Shown here: positions 27,190 through 36,329 of the stretch, piece by piece
How the letters are laid out: the number at the start of each line of letters is the position of its first letter
Position numbering within the stretch: position 1 is the stretch's first letter
Source of the DNA: Halioglobus japonicus
GTDB lineage: Bacteria; Pseudomonadota; Gammaproteobacteria; Pseudomonadales; Halieaceae
Assembly: GCF_001983995.1 (NCBI RefSeq)
Contig: NZ_CP019450.1
Span: 1,798,001 to 1,862,000 of the forward strand
Reading direction: 5' to 3'
Length of the DNA stretch: 64,000 nt
Notes under the pieces: generated by a model
Told to the model about the DNA's origin: nothing
Database searches by the model: none
The model's input: only the letters and a program-made list of their open reading frames with translations
Made by a program: the position numbers and the translations under genes

Positions 27190-28695
27190 ATGAACGCAAA
27201 CTTTAAGCCTCTCGGCCTCGCTGCTGCAGTTGCAACTGCAACCGCTGGCTACGCAGGTGTTGCGAATGCACAGTCCTACGCATCTGCGACTGAGCTTGGC
27301 GACCTGGCTATCGTTCCTTACTACACAGTACTGGAAGGCTATGCCACCGGCGTAAATATCATCAACACTGCTAACCAGACCCAGGTCATCAAGTTCCGCT
27401 TCCGTCGCGCGACTGATTCCATGGACGCTCTGGACTTTAACGTTGTACTGTCTCCTTACGACATGTACACCGGCTTCCTGTCCGCTGCTGGCGACGATAT
27501 CACCTGGACGTCTAACGACAACAGCTGTACCGTGCCTGCGATGAACGGCAACACTTTCACAATGCCTGGCATCTACCGTGCAGACGCCGACACTGGTTAC
27601 ATCGAAATCATCTCCATGGGTTCTCCCGAAGATGAAGACATGAACCTGGCTGTCAACGCCCTGCACGATAGCGACGGCATTCCCGAAGACTGCGACGCGG
27701 TTCGCGAAAACTTCTTCGACATGGAAGGTGAGGACTACGGTAACGTTAACCACTTCACCACGATGGATAACTCCACTCCTAGCGCCACCAACGATCCTGT
27801 AACGACCTACGTAGCGTCTCCCGACTCTTTGAAGGTTTCATACTTCATTAAGTCAGATGAGACTGGTGTTGAATTCGGCGACAACGCTGTACACGTTGCT
27901 GGCTTCCTTGACACCCCTGCTATGACCAACCAGGAAAAAGGTATCTTCTCCGGCGACCTGTCCGGCTTTGACTACCCCGACCTGAACGGTGGTGTACCGC
28001 TGACTGATCCCGCGAGCCGTGGCAAGTACAACGAACTACGTGGCATCCTGGCTGCAGAGCAGCTGATCAACGACTGGTCCAAGAACTCTGCTGGCGACTT
28101 CACCGTCGACACTGACTGGGTTATCACTTACCCCGGCCAGTACGCCATGCTGTCTCTGCCGACTTACCTGACTAGCCTGGTTGACGAAGACGTTGACTGT
28201 AAGCGTACGTCTGACCTAACTCTGGGTACCGCGGCTCCTTGTGACTTCCGTGACATCCCCATGACCGCTGCTATCACTGTTTACGATCGTGAAGAGCAGG
28301 GCATCGTGGTTGAAGATGGCGAGCTGGTAGTTTCTCCTCAGCCTCCCATCGACACTCCAACTCTCGAACTGCCTTACGAGGTTAACGTAATCCAGTGGGG
28401 CGAGACTCCTGTACTGAACGCTCCCGTAGCGATCACTGGCCTGGCGACTCCTCCCGGTGCAGTCTTTGGTTGGGCGTCTCTTGAGACTGAGCCTGCTGAT
28501 GGCATGCTGATGGTGTGTGATTGGAATTTGGCTGCATTTGCACCTGGTTCCACCGAAGATCCCTACACTTGTGGAGCCGCTGAAGGCGACGCTGCAGTTG
28601 TTGGTTTCGTAGCTTGGCAGCGTGCTTTCGCTTCCCTGCCTGCTGCAAACTACGGCCGCATCGTAGAGCACAGCCGCGTACAGTCCGCCAGCTAA
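27190..28695 (+). CDS. Abundant secreted/surface protein, function unknown
   Basis: A 501-residue protein with a signal peptide cut after ANA (residue 27). The mature part is acidic, begins QSYASATELGDLAIVPYYT, and includes TQVIKFRFRRATDSMDALDF and several Cys pairs. No membrane anchor, sorting tail or enzyme motif is seen. Codon choice favours GCT, TCT, CGT, GTT and GTA, like groEL in this window and unlike its neighbours, which with the strong promoter, good ribosome-binding site and strong terminator indicates very high expression. It may be an S-layer, sheath or matrix protein and a possible client of the upstream secretion system or target of the downstream glycan enzymes. These roles are inference. 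Confidence 0.75.
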   Translation: MNANFKPLGLAAAVATATAGYAGVANAQSYASATELGDLAIVPYYTVLEGYATGVNIINTANQTQVIKFRFRRATDSMDALDFNVVLSPYDMYTGFLSAAGDDITWTSNDNSCTVPAMNGNTFTMPGIYRADADTGYIEIISMGSPEDEDMNLAVNALHDSDGIPEDCDAVRENFFDMEGEDYGNVNHFTTMDNSTPSATNDPVTTYVASPDSLKVSYFIKSDETGVEFGDNAVHVAGFLDTPAMTNQEKGIFSGDLSGFDYPDLNGGVPLTDPASRGKYNELRGILAAEQLINDWSKNSAGDFTVDTDWVITYPGQYAMLSLPTYLTSLVDEDVDCKRTSDLTLGTAAPCDFRDIPMTAAITVYDREEQGIVVEDGELVVSPQPPIDTPTLELPYEVNVIQWGETPVLNAPVAITGLATPPGAVFGWASLETEPADGMLMVCDWNLAAFAPGSTEDPYTCGAAEGDAAVVGFVAWQRAFASLPAANYGRIVEHSRVQSAS

Positions 28696-28714
28696 GCTGT
28701 AGGCTATTCGCTTC

Positions 28715-28746
28715 AAAAGCCGACGCCTTCGGGTGTCGGCTTTTTT
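28715..28746 (+). terminator. Rho-independent terminator after the surface-protein gene
   Basis: AAAAGCCGACGCC, a TTCG-type loop and GGTGTCGGC followed by six T residues form a classic terminator 19 bases after the stop. It makes the surface-protein mRNA largely monocistronic. Confidence 0.9.
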
Positions 28747-28759
28747 GTACCCCCCTTTT

Positions 28760-29701
28760 ATGAAACAGATTGGTTTAACAATGAAATTACTCAAGATAAC
28801 AGTCCTGCAGCTGCTTGTTCTTCTGTCCGCAACCGCATCGGCCTCTCCCCAGCAAGACAACCCGGTTGCGGTACAGGACGGTGATGTGGTGATCACAGAA
28901 CAGGAATTGGCGTATCTTGTGACGACATGGACAGGCCAAATGCGCAGCGTCGCCGCTGAGGATGAAGGCGATCGCCTGGAGCTGCTGAATTTGATGATGG
29001 CCAACAAGCGCGTTGCCGCTGAGGCGGATGAACTCGTGAGCGATAACCCCGAGCTGTACTATCAATACCAGCATGCGCTTGAGGGCTTCAAGCGTGACTT
29101 TGTACTGCGGACCTACAAAGACAGCATCGAGAGTCCAGATTTTACCGATCTGGCTAGAGAGCAGTACGTCGTTAATAAAAACAAATATGCGGTTGTTCCA
29201 GAAACCCGACTATCGTCTCATATCCTTTTTGAGGTTCGGCCTGGAACATCTGCTGACATCCGCAATGTGGTCAGGGAAGAAGCTCAGGCCGTACTCGATG
29301 AACTGCGTGCTGGCGCCGATTTTGAAGAGATGGTGACGCTTCATTCTGACGAGCCCGGTGCCTCACAGCGAAAGGGCAAGTTCGACCGCTGGATTCGGTA
29401 CGGTGACGCAGGTGTGAGTGCCCCTTACGTGGAAGGATTGTTCGCAATTCAGGGCGTGGGTGTCTATTCTGACCTGGTTCAAACCCAGTTTGGCCTGCAC
29501 ATCATTCGCCTCGACGGTATTCAGGAAAAAAGCTACAAGCCTTTTGAAGAGGTTGCTGGCAAAATCGTGACTGATCTCCAAAACGAATTCATCAAGCTCT
29601 CTATGAAGGACTTTGTTACCAAATTTAATTTTAGTGACGATGTCATGATTGACGAAGAGGTCGTCACTCGCGTTCTGGCGCCTTACCAACCACAGCAGTG
29701 A
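28760..29701 (+). CDS. Periplasmic parvulin-type peptidyl-prolyl isomerase
   Basis: About 313 residues with a signal peptide (KLLKITVLQLLVLLSATASA). A helical N-terminal segment is followed by a rotamase domain near residues 145-265 with RLSSHILFEVRP, GADFEEMVTLHSDEPGASQR and FGLHIIRLDG. Such proteins catalyse proline isomerisation and assist folding of exported proteins. ATG 28760 and ATG 28781 are both possible starts. The place between the abundant exported protein and the glycan genes suggests it folds that protein, but this is inferred. Confidence 0.8.
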   Translation: MKQIGLTMKLLKITVLQLLVLLSATASASPQQDNPVAVQDGDVVITEQELAYLVTTWTGQMRSVAAEDEGDRLELLNLMMANKRVAAEADELVSDNPELYYQYQHALEGFKRDFVLRTYKDSIESPDFTDLAREQYVVNKNKYAVVPETRLSSHILFEVRPGTSADIRNVVREEAQAVLDELRAGADFEEMVTLHSDEPGASQRKGKFDRWIRYGDAGVSAPYVEGLFAIQGVGVYSDLVQTQFGLHIIRLDGIQEKSYKPFEEVAGKIVTDLQNEFIKLSMKDFVTKFNFSDDVMIDEEVVTRVLAPYQPQQ

Positions 29702-30624
29702 TCTTGGAGCTGCCTCGCCTTGCCGTCCTTCTATGTACTTACAATGGGGGGCGGTATCTGGCGGAGCAACTGCACTCCATAGCAATCCCGGACAGTTACT
29801 CCGGTGCTGTCTTTGCGTCGGACGATGCTTCCACCGATAACACACTTGAGGTGCTGGAGCGCTATGCCAGAGGTTCCTTGCTGCCGCTCGAGGTGAGGGC
29901 AGGGCCAAGACGCGGGCACGCAGCCAACTTTCTATCGCTGGTATGCGCGCCCGGCATTGATGCTGACTACTTTGCCTACGCCGACCAGGATGACCTTTGG
30001 GACAGTGACAAACTGGCCCGGGCGCTCGAGCATCTCTCCCGGCTGGACGCGCGAGAACCCGCGCTCTACTGCGGTCGCACCAGGACGGTTTCGGAGAGAG
30101 GTGATATTGAGGGGAATAGTCCGCTATTCACGCGTCCGCCGTCCTTTGCCAATGCGCTGATCCACAATATCGGTGGCGGCAACACTATGGTCTTTAACAG
30201 GGCTGCTCATGAACTGCTGCAGCGCGCTGGTGTGGTCGACGTGGTAAGCCACGACTGGTGGACCTATCTGCTGGTGGCCGGTGCTGGTGGCAAGGTTATC
30301 TACGATCCGTCGCCGTCTCTTTCCTATCGACAGCACAGCGCCAATTCTATTGGTGCCAATACGGGCATGCTCAACCGCAGCCAACGCTACCTCTGCTTTC
30401 TCTCAGGCCGCAATCGAGGATGGAATGCGCGCAATCTGCAAGCGCTTTCGTCTGTCAGGGGCTTGCTTACCGATGAAAATCAACGCCTTTTAGAGGTCTA
30501 CACTGAGATGCGTGAAGGTGGAGTGCTCAGTCGAATGAAGGCATTGCGCAGCGGTGGGTTCTATGCCCAAACCAGTTGGGGTAATTTTGGGCTTCTTGCC
30601 GCCACTTTGTTAAAGAAAATCTAA
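29698..30624 (+). CDS. Family 2 glycosyltransferase (rhamnosyltransferase-like)
   Basis: A 308-residue GT-A enzyme starting at GTG 29698, overlapping the previous stop. N-terminal VLLCTYNGGRYLAEQLHSI binds the nucleotide sugar, ASDDASTDNT and the DxD-type YADQDDLWD bind metal, and VSHDWWTYLL supplies the catalytic region. The DQDDLW/SHDWW pair is common in rhamnosyl- and related transferases of O-antigen and glycoprotein loci. No membrane segment is seen; it should act on the cytoplasmic face. Confidence 0.85.
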   Translation: MILELPRLAVLLCTYNGGRYLAEQLHSIAIPDSYSGAVFASDDASTDNTLEVLERYARGSLLPLEVRAGPRRGHAANFLSLVCAPGIDADYFAYADQDDLWDSDKLARALEHLSRLDAREPALYCGRTRTVSERGDIEGNSPLFTRPPSFANALIHNIGGGNTMVFNRAAHELLQRAGVVDVVSHDWWTYLLVAGAGGKVIYDPSPSLSYRQHSANSIGANTGMLNRSQRYLCFLSGRNRGWNARNLQALSSVRGLLTDENQRLLEVYTEMREGGVLSRMKALRSGGFYAQTSWGNFGLLAATLLKKI

Positions 30625-30634
30625 GCAGTTTGCG

Positions 30635-30640
30635 TATAAT
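30635..30640 (+). promoter_or_regulatory. -10 element before the 1202-residue fusion gene
   Basis: TATAAT lies 54 bases before ATG 30694, preceded by TTGCG. No convincing -35 is visible. It could start transcription of the sulfotransferase genes separately from the upstream glycosyltransferase. Confidence 0.4.
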
Positions 30641-30693
30641 GCGTGGGCATAACTAATGGTTAATTCCCGCTCTTTGTCCTAGTTTCTGAATAT

Positions 30694-33600
30694 ATGTCCA
30701 ACCCAGAAAAGCTGATTGTGGTGCTGGGCGCGCACCGCTCTGGTACGTCGCTCTGTGCAGCTGCGATAGAATCCCTAGGCGCGAGTGCCTGCCTGGGTGA
30801 GCACTATGCCAATGCTGAGAACAGCAAAGGTTTTTTCGAACACCCCGATATCGTTGCTTTTAATGACCGGCTGCTCAATCACCTGGGGGGGAGCTGGGAC
30901 AATCCCTTGTTCGAGGGCAGTGAGGCTATCGCCGCTGCCAGGCTCGATGACTGGGCTGAGGAAGCCAGGGCGTTGTTTACTGAGATTTACGGCGCGGCTG
31001 AGGCTGTCGTTCTCAAAGACCCCCGTATTTGCCAGCTGCTGGATTTCTGGAAACCGGTGTTCATTGCAGCTGGCGTTGCCCCGGAAAATACCTTCTACGT
31101 TCATACGCTGCGCGACCCGGTTGAAGTCGCGCTTTCGCAGCGTAGCCGGGCACAGTCGAATCTGGACTTCTATGAATTCGGCCGAGAACTGGCCGAGGGC
31201 GCTGCACTGTGGCTTGCGCTAACGGCCCAGGCGATGGCGGCTACCCGCGAAGACGCGGTTCATTATGTGTCTTACGCGGGGCTTATGACGAGCCCTGACG
31301 AAGTGCTGCAAGGGCTGGCGGCCTTCACCGGCTTGCAGGCGGATTCCGACAGCGTCCGCGACTACTGTGAAGGGTTTGTCGACAGCGCGTTGTATCGCAG
31401 CAGCGCCAGTGACGATGCTCGCGAGCAGGTTCGCGCAACGCTTCCCCAGGTGCTTGCATACGAATCAACTCTGCATCCGGTTCTCGATACGGGTAAGCAT
31501 GCCCCGGCATTGGTAGATGCCTGCCTTGCAATCGCCAGCGATTCGCAAACCCGGGCGGCGATGGTGGCAGCGGTCAGCCCTGCACTGTCGCGATTAAGCG
31601 AGGCATGTAGAGACGACAGGCTGGAGCGCAGGCGCGGTGAGGAAGTCATCGCCGACCTTGAAGCGCAGGCACGCGAATTGAATGACAATACGGAGCGTAT
31701 GCGCCTTGACCACCAGGCAGTGCTGGAGCCGCTGGAGGTGGAGGTAAAGAGCCTGCAGGATGGCACCCGCCAGCTCAAGTCACAATTGAGCGAGCAGCGC
31801 ACTGAAATTACCCGGGTTAACCAGGTTGCCGAGGAGCACTGGGCGAACATAGGCAAATTGGAGACGACCCTGGAAGAGAGCAGGGCGGAATGGTCAGGCA
31901 AGGTCGAAGAGTGGTCGCGCAAGGCCGATGAGCTGGGGAACGAGATCACCGTATTGGGTGAAGAGCGTGACTACCTCGGTGAACGCATTCACGAGATGGA
32001 ACACTCCAGCTCCTGGCGTTTGACCCGCCCGTTGCGGAGCGCGAGTTTCCGCATTCAGCGCCTGAGGGCCTGGAGCGCCAGTCAATGGGTGCAGTTCCGA
32101 TTAAAAGCTATCCTGATCTATCACCGCATGAGTCTGCGTTATCCGGCGCTGGCCTGGACTATTCGTCGTCTGGTAAGGCCGTTCTTCCGGCTGGCCAATC
32201 GCTTGACCAAGGTGGAAGCGCGTGACATGCACACGTCTGCGAGTCCTGGTTTGCTAACCCCTATGCGCTACCAGCAGCAGGAGCAGAGTGAAGGATATGC
32301 GCCGCTGGTATCTGTGATTGTGCCCAACTTTAATCACGCGCCGTACTTGCCGCTGCGGTTAGAGTCCATTTTCTCCCAGTCATACGAAAACTTTGAGGTC
32401 ATTCTGCTGGACGACGCCTCCAGCGATGACAGTGCCAGAGTGCTGCGGGAATTTCACGATCGCTATCCCGATAAATCCACGCTGGTCATCAACGAGCAGA
32501 ACTCTGGCGGTGTATTCCACCAGTGGGAGCGCGGGCTTAATCTGGCCAAAGGCGACATCGTCTGGATAGCGGAAAGTGACGACTGGTGTACTGAGAATTT
32601 TCTCGAAACGCTGGTGCCGTATTTCGAAAACGAGGCCATTACCCTGGCCTATGCGCGCACCGTGTTTATGGACGGTGACGGTGAAAGACAGATCTGGTCG
32701 ATCAACGAGTACCTGCACGATATCGATCCGCAGCGCTGGAACGCGCCGATTATCGAAACAGGGCCGGCTATTGTGCGTGAGGCCTTTGCAGTTAAGAACA
32801 TCGTGCCAAATGTTAGCTCGGCATTGTTCCGTACTCCGCGGCAGTTGGAAATTCTCGACGATCCCGAGTGGCGGAAAATGCGCACCTGCGGCGACTGGGT
32901 ACTGTACCTGCACCTGATGCGTGGCGGGATGCTGGCCTATTCCCCGGAGGCCTGTAATTACTATCGGATTCACGGGCAGAATACGTCGGTCAGCTCCTAT
33001 TCACAGGACGCTTTCTATCGTGAGCATGAGCTGGTCGCCAAGACTGTGCAGCGCTATTTCGATGTCCCGGCCAGCGTGTTTGAGCAGTTGCGTGACAATC
33101 TCGAGATTCACTGGCGCGAAACACGCGGTGATTATAGTGATGAGGCTCTGGAGAACTGCTACAGCCTGGCCCGCATAGCGTCCGAGGCCGAGCAGAGAGC
33201 GCCCAACCTGCTAATGGCATCCTATGCGTTCTGCTCGGGTGGTGGAGAAACCTTCCCGGTTAGTCTGGCGAATATCATGAAGCGGTATGGATATAACGTG
33301 ACCTACCTGGACTGCGCCCGTGAACCGCGGATGGAGGGTGTGTACGGTAAGCTTCGCAAGGATATTCCCATCGTATCCGACTTCGGCCAGCTGGAGCGGA
33401 TTATTGAGGATTTCGACATCGATCTGGTGCACTCACACCATGCCTGGATGGATAGCACGATTCTCGATTTGCTGCCGGAAGATGTAGATTGCAAGACCGT
33501 GGTGACCTTGCACGGCATGTACGAGACTATTAACGAATATGACCTGAGGCCCATTCTTCCGCGCCTGGTCAAGCGCAGTGCGCGCTTGATATATGTTGCC

Positions 33601-34302
33601 GAGAAGAACCTGGAGGCGATTAATAGCCACGGTCTGCTGCAGTACGCGCGTACCAGCTGTATCGACAACGCCCTGGAGCTTGAAAACTTCGAGCCGCTGA
33701 GCCGCGAGATGCTCGGGCTGCCCGAAGACGCGTTTGTCTTTACGCTCGTCAGCCGGGCTATGGCGGAAAAGGGCTGGGCTGAGGCTATTGCCGCCACCGG
33801 CGTCGCGCGCGAGCAAAGCGGTCGTGATATCCATCTATTGCTGGTGGGTGACGGCCCTGAATACGATCGTCTTGCGACCAGTGAGCTGCCAGACTACGTG
33901 CACCTGGAAGGTTTTCAGCGCAATGTGCGCGGCTACTTTGCCGTGGCCGATGTGGGCTTTCTGCCGTCGAAGTTCCGCGGTGAGAGTTTCCCTCTGGTGA
34001 TTATTGAATGCCTGCAGACAGGCGTGCCTTATCTGGCCACTGATCTGGGTGAAATTTCGCGTATGCTGGACAGCAGTCAGGGGCCAGCGGGTGCGGTGGT
34101 CCCCCTGGATGACCACGAAATTGATATCGCTCGTCTGGCAAGTGAAATGGCGCGCCTGGCGGGAGATGCTGACTATTACGCTTCACTGCATGCAGCGGTA
34201 CCTGCTGCGGCCGAAAAATTTGATCCTGCGGTACTGGCCGAAAAACATGACGAGGCCTATCGTCTCGCGCTGCTCGAGCCAGGATTACACGCAACCGTAT
34301 AG
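30694..34302 (+). CDS. Trifunctional sulfotransferase-GT2-GT4 fusion protein
   Basis: A 1202-residue cytoplasmic protein with four parts. Residues 1-260 form a sulfotransferase-like domain with the PAPS-binding loop GAHRSGTSLCAA and a second phosphate-binding region HTLRDPVEVALSQRSRAQ. Residues about 300-435 form a coiled coil ending in SSSWRLTRPLR, a linker motif recurring in large glycosyltransferases. Residues about 535-800 are GT2 (VSVIVPNFNHAPYLPLR, LLDDASSDDS, ESDDW). Residues about 835-1195 are GT4 (FCSGGGETFPVSLANIMK, HSHHAWMD, VSRAMAEKGW, SFPLVIIECLQTGVP). It would add two sugars and a sulfate to one glycan. The acceptor is unknown. Confidence 0.85.
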   Translation: MSNPEKLIVVLGAHRSGTSLCAAAIESLGASACLGEHYANAENSKGFFEHPDIVAFNDRLLNHLGGSWDNPLFEGSEAIAAARLDDWAEEARALFTEIYGAAEAVVLKDPRICQLLDFWKPVFIAAGVAPENTFYVHTLRDPVEVALSQRSRAQSNLDFYEFGRELAEGAALWLALTAQAMAATREDAVHYVSYAGLMTSPDEVLQGLAAFTGLQADSDSVRDYCEGFVDSALYRSSASDDAREQVRATLPQVLAYESTLHPVLDTGKHAPALVDACLAIASDSQTRAAMVAAVSPALSRLSEACRDDRLERRRGEEVIADLEAQARELNDNTERMRLDHQAVLEPLEVEVKSLQDGTRQLKSQLSEQRTEITRVNQVAEEHWANIGKLETTLEESRAEWSGKVEEWSRKADELGNEITVLGEERDYLGERIHEMEHSSSWRLTRPLRSASFRIQRLRAWSASQWVQFRLKAILIYHRMSLRYPALAWTIRRLVRPFFRLANRLTKVEARDMHTSASPGLLTPMRYQQQEQSEGYAPLVSVIVPNFNHAPYLPLRLESIFSQSYENFEVILLDDASSDDSARVLREFHDRYPDKSTLVINEQNSGGVFHQWERGLNLAKGDIVWIAESDDWCTENFLETLVPYFENEAITLAYARTVFMDGDGERQIWSINEYLHDIDPQRWNAPIIETGPAIVREAFAVKNIVPNVSSALFRTPRQLEILDDPEWRKMRTCGDWVLYLHLMRGGMLAYSPEACNYYRIHGQNTSVSSYSQDAFYREHELVAKTVQRYFDVPASVFEQLRDNLEIHWRETRGDYSDEALENCYSLARIASEAEQRAPNLLMASYAFCSGGGETFPVSLANIMKRYGYNVTYLDCAREPRMEGVYGKLRKDIPIVSDFGQLERIIEDFDIDLVHSHHAWMDSTILDLLPEDVDCKTVVTLHGMYETINEYDLRPILPRLVKRSARLIYVAEKNLEAINSHGLLQYARTSCIDNALELENFEPLSREMLGLPEDAFVFTLVSRAMAEKGWAEAIAATGVAREQSGRDIHLLLVGDGPEYDRLATSELPDYVHLEGFQRNVRGYFAVADVGFLPSKFRGESFPLVIIECLQTGVPYLATDLGEISRMLDSSQGPAGAVVPLDDHEIDIARLASEMARLAGDADYYASLHAAVPAAAEKFDPAVLAEKHDEAYRLALLEPGLHATV

Positions 34303-34341
34303 CGAGAACCCGGTGCTTAATCCGGGTTATAGAGAGGAAGA

Positions 34342-36297
34342 ATGAAGAAGAAGTTGTACGTGCATATCGGCATGGGTAAGACCGGTACCACGGCATTGCA
34401 GAATTTCTTCTGGGATAACCGCAAGGCTCTCAAGGAGCTGGATATCTGCTACCCGCGTCAGGGCATTATGTCCAACGCGCACCACCTGCTGTCACCGCAT
34501 ATCCCCCGTTTCCTCGAAGACCAGTGGAATTTCCAGACGGTGGAAGAGTGGGCGCCTAAGCTCGCCGACTGCGCCGAGGGAAATGTGTTGCTCTCTTCGG
34601 AGCTTATGGCCTGGGCTGAGGAATCCAAAGCTCGCCGTTTCTGTGCACAGGTGTCAGCCTGGTTTGATGTGCACGTGGTGGTATACCTGCGCCGACAGGA
34701 CAACATCATCATGGCCAGCTACAACCAGCAGATTAAGGCCGGGCCGCAGAAACGTCGCATCGATCTGATTTACCGGAAACAGCAGGAACGCTTCGACTAC
34801 CTGAAAGTGCTGGCCCCCTGGGCTGATTCCCTGGAACCTGGCAAATTGATTGTGCGCCCTTATGAGCGTGAACAGTTCCACAAAGGGGATATCCGCCGCG
34901 ATTTCATGTACCACGTGTTTCGTCAGGACATCGCCGAGGATAATTTCAGCCTGAAAGGCGGCAACTCTAACCCGCGTCTTTCACTGGCCGCAGGCGAGTA
35001 CAAGCGGATGATTAATACGCTGGTGACTGACTCCAAGAAGAATGGGCGCTTTAATCAGTTGCTCATGCAGTTCTCGGCTGAAAAAGACCAATCTTCCACC
35101 AGTTATTTTGCCAGTCAGTCATTATTGTCACCGGCTCAGCGCCGTGAAATCCTCGATGCCAGTGCGCATGCCAATGAAGTGATTGCCCGAGATTACTTCG
35201 GGCGGGCCGACGGCAAGCTGTTTTACGAGGAAGAGCCTGCTGGCGATGAGCCCTGGGAGGGGATCGACTTGTCGCGGGCTGATGCGCAGGAGATTACCAC
35301 TTATATCAAAGGTCAGGATGCCAAGTTAATGCGGCATCTGGCGGACAAGATTAACGCGCACAAGGATGACCTGGCCTATCAGATCAGACATTCCGCCCGG
35401 TTCCTGTCCCACAGTGTATTGGCAGCTGGTGAGGCGGTACCGGTTTACCGCATCGCGCGGGAAGACGCTGCGCCTGTTGTTATCGGCGGTCTCGGCGGCA
35501 GTGGTACTCGACTGGTTGTGACATTGCTGCGCCGCATGGGTGTGCATTTTGGCGGCGAGCTTAATGATTCGCTGGATAATCTCTGGTTCACCCTGCTGTT
35601 TTTGCGTCGCTCGCTATTGCTGAAATCGGATGACGAAGTCGAGAAGTTGAGCTGGATTTTTGCCAATGCCATGCGCCACGGCGTGGAACTTTCCGAAGAG
35701 CTGCGTGTTCTTCTTGACGAGGCCACAGCGCTTGACCGGGCGCCGGTCGTGCCGGCAGAGCATTTGCAGCGCGCCCGCGATTCGCTGTTACACAGTCCAA
35801 CCCACGATCGTCGCCACGAGCACTGGGGCTGGAAGGAGCCGAATTCACACATCATGCTGCCGCAGCTGGATCGCTGCTTCCAGGACATGAAATACGTTTT
35901 CGTGGTGCGCAATGGTCTGGATATGGCCTTTAGTAACAACCAGAACCAGCTCAAGTATTTCTGGGGTGAGCTGATGCTCGATCAGAAGCTTGAGCCTGGC
36001 CCGGCGGCTGCGTTGCGTTATTGGGTGGCGAGCCACAAGAGGATGCAGGGCTTCCGCAAGCGTCTGGGGCACCGTCTTCATTTTCTCAGTTTTGATCGCC
36101 TGTGCGCCGATCCCGAGGGAGAACTGGAAGCGCTGCGGGAATTTGCGGCGATTCAGATCAGTAAAAAAGACATGGCCGACATTGCCGCGTCGGTGCGTGC
36201 CCCTGCAACCGCAGGCCGTTTCCGTGATCAGGACCTGTCGCAGTTTGACCCTGCCGATATCGAATTTGTCCGTCAGATGGGTTTCGATGTCGATTGA
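34342..36297 (+). CDS. Double sulfotransferase
   Basis: A 651-residue protein with two sulfotransferase-like domains. The first begins KLYVHIGMGKTGTTALQNFF, with a 3'-phosphate region YLRRQDNIIMASYNQQIK. The second begins near residue 378 with VVIGGLGGSGTRLVVTLLRR and contains WGWKEPNSHI and VFVVRNGLDMAFSNNQ. Both loops that hold the 5'-phosphosulfate of PAPS look intact. The ribosome-binding site GAGAGGAAGA precedes ATG 34342. Two fused domains with different loops suggest two different acceptor positions. No PAPS synthesis genes are in the window. Confidence 0.85.
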   Translation: MKKKLYVHIGMGKTGTTALQNFFWDNRKALKELDICYPRQGIMSNAHHLLSPHIPRFLEDQWNFQTVEEWAPKLADCAEGNVLLSSELMAWAEESKARRFCAQVSAWFDVHVVVYLRRQDNIIMASYNQQIKAGPQKRRIDLIYRKQQERFDYLKVLAPWADSLEPGKLIVRPYEREQFHKGDIRRDFMYHVFRQDIAEDNFSLKGGNSNPRLSLAAGEYKRMINTLVTDSKKNGRFNQLLMQFSAEKDQSSTSYFASQSLLSPAQRREILDASAHANEVIARDYFGRADGKLFYEEEPAGDEPWEGIDLSRADAQEITTYIKGQDAKLMRHLADKINAHKDDLAYQIRHSARFLSHSVLAAGEAVPVYRIAREDAAPVVIGGLGGSGTRLVVTLLRRMGVHFGGELNDSLDNLWFTLLFLRRSLLLKSDDEVEKLSWIFANAMRHGVELSEELRVLLDEATALDRAPVVPAEHLQRARDSLLHSPTHDRRHEHWGWKEPNSHIMLPQLDRCFQDMKYVFVVRNGLDMAFSNNQNQLKYFWGELMLDQKLEPGPAAALRYWVASHKRMQGFRKRLGHRLHFLSFDRLCADPEGELEALREFAAIQISKKDMADIAASVRAPATAGRFRDQDLSQFDPADIEFVRQMGFDVD

Positions 36298-36329
36298 CTA
36301 TCGGCCCCTGAGGCACCGGGAGGGTTGCA

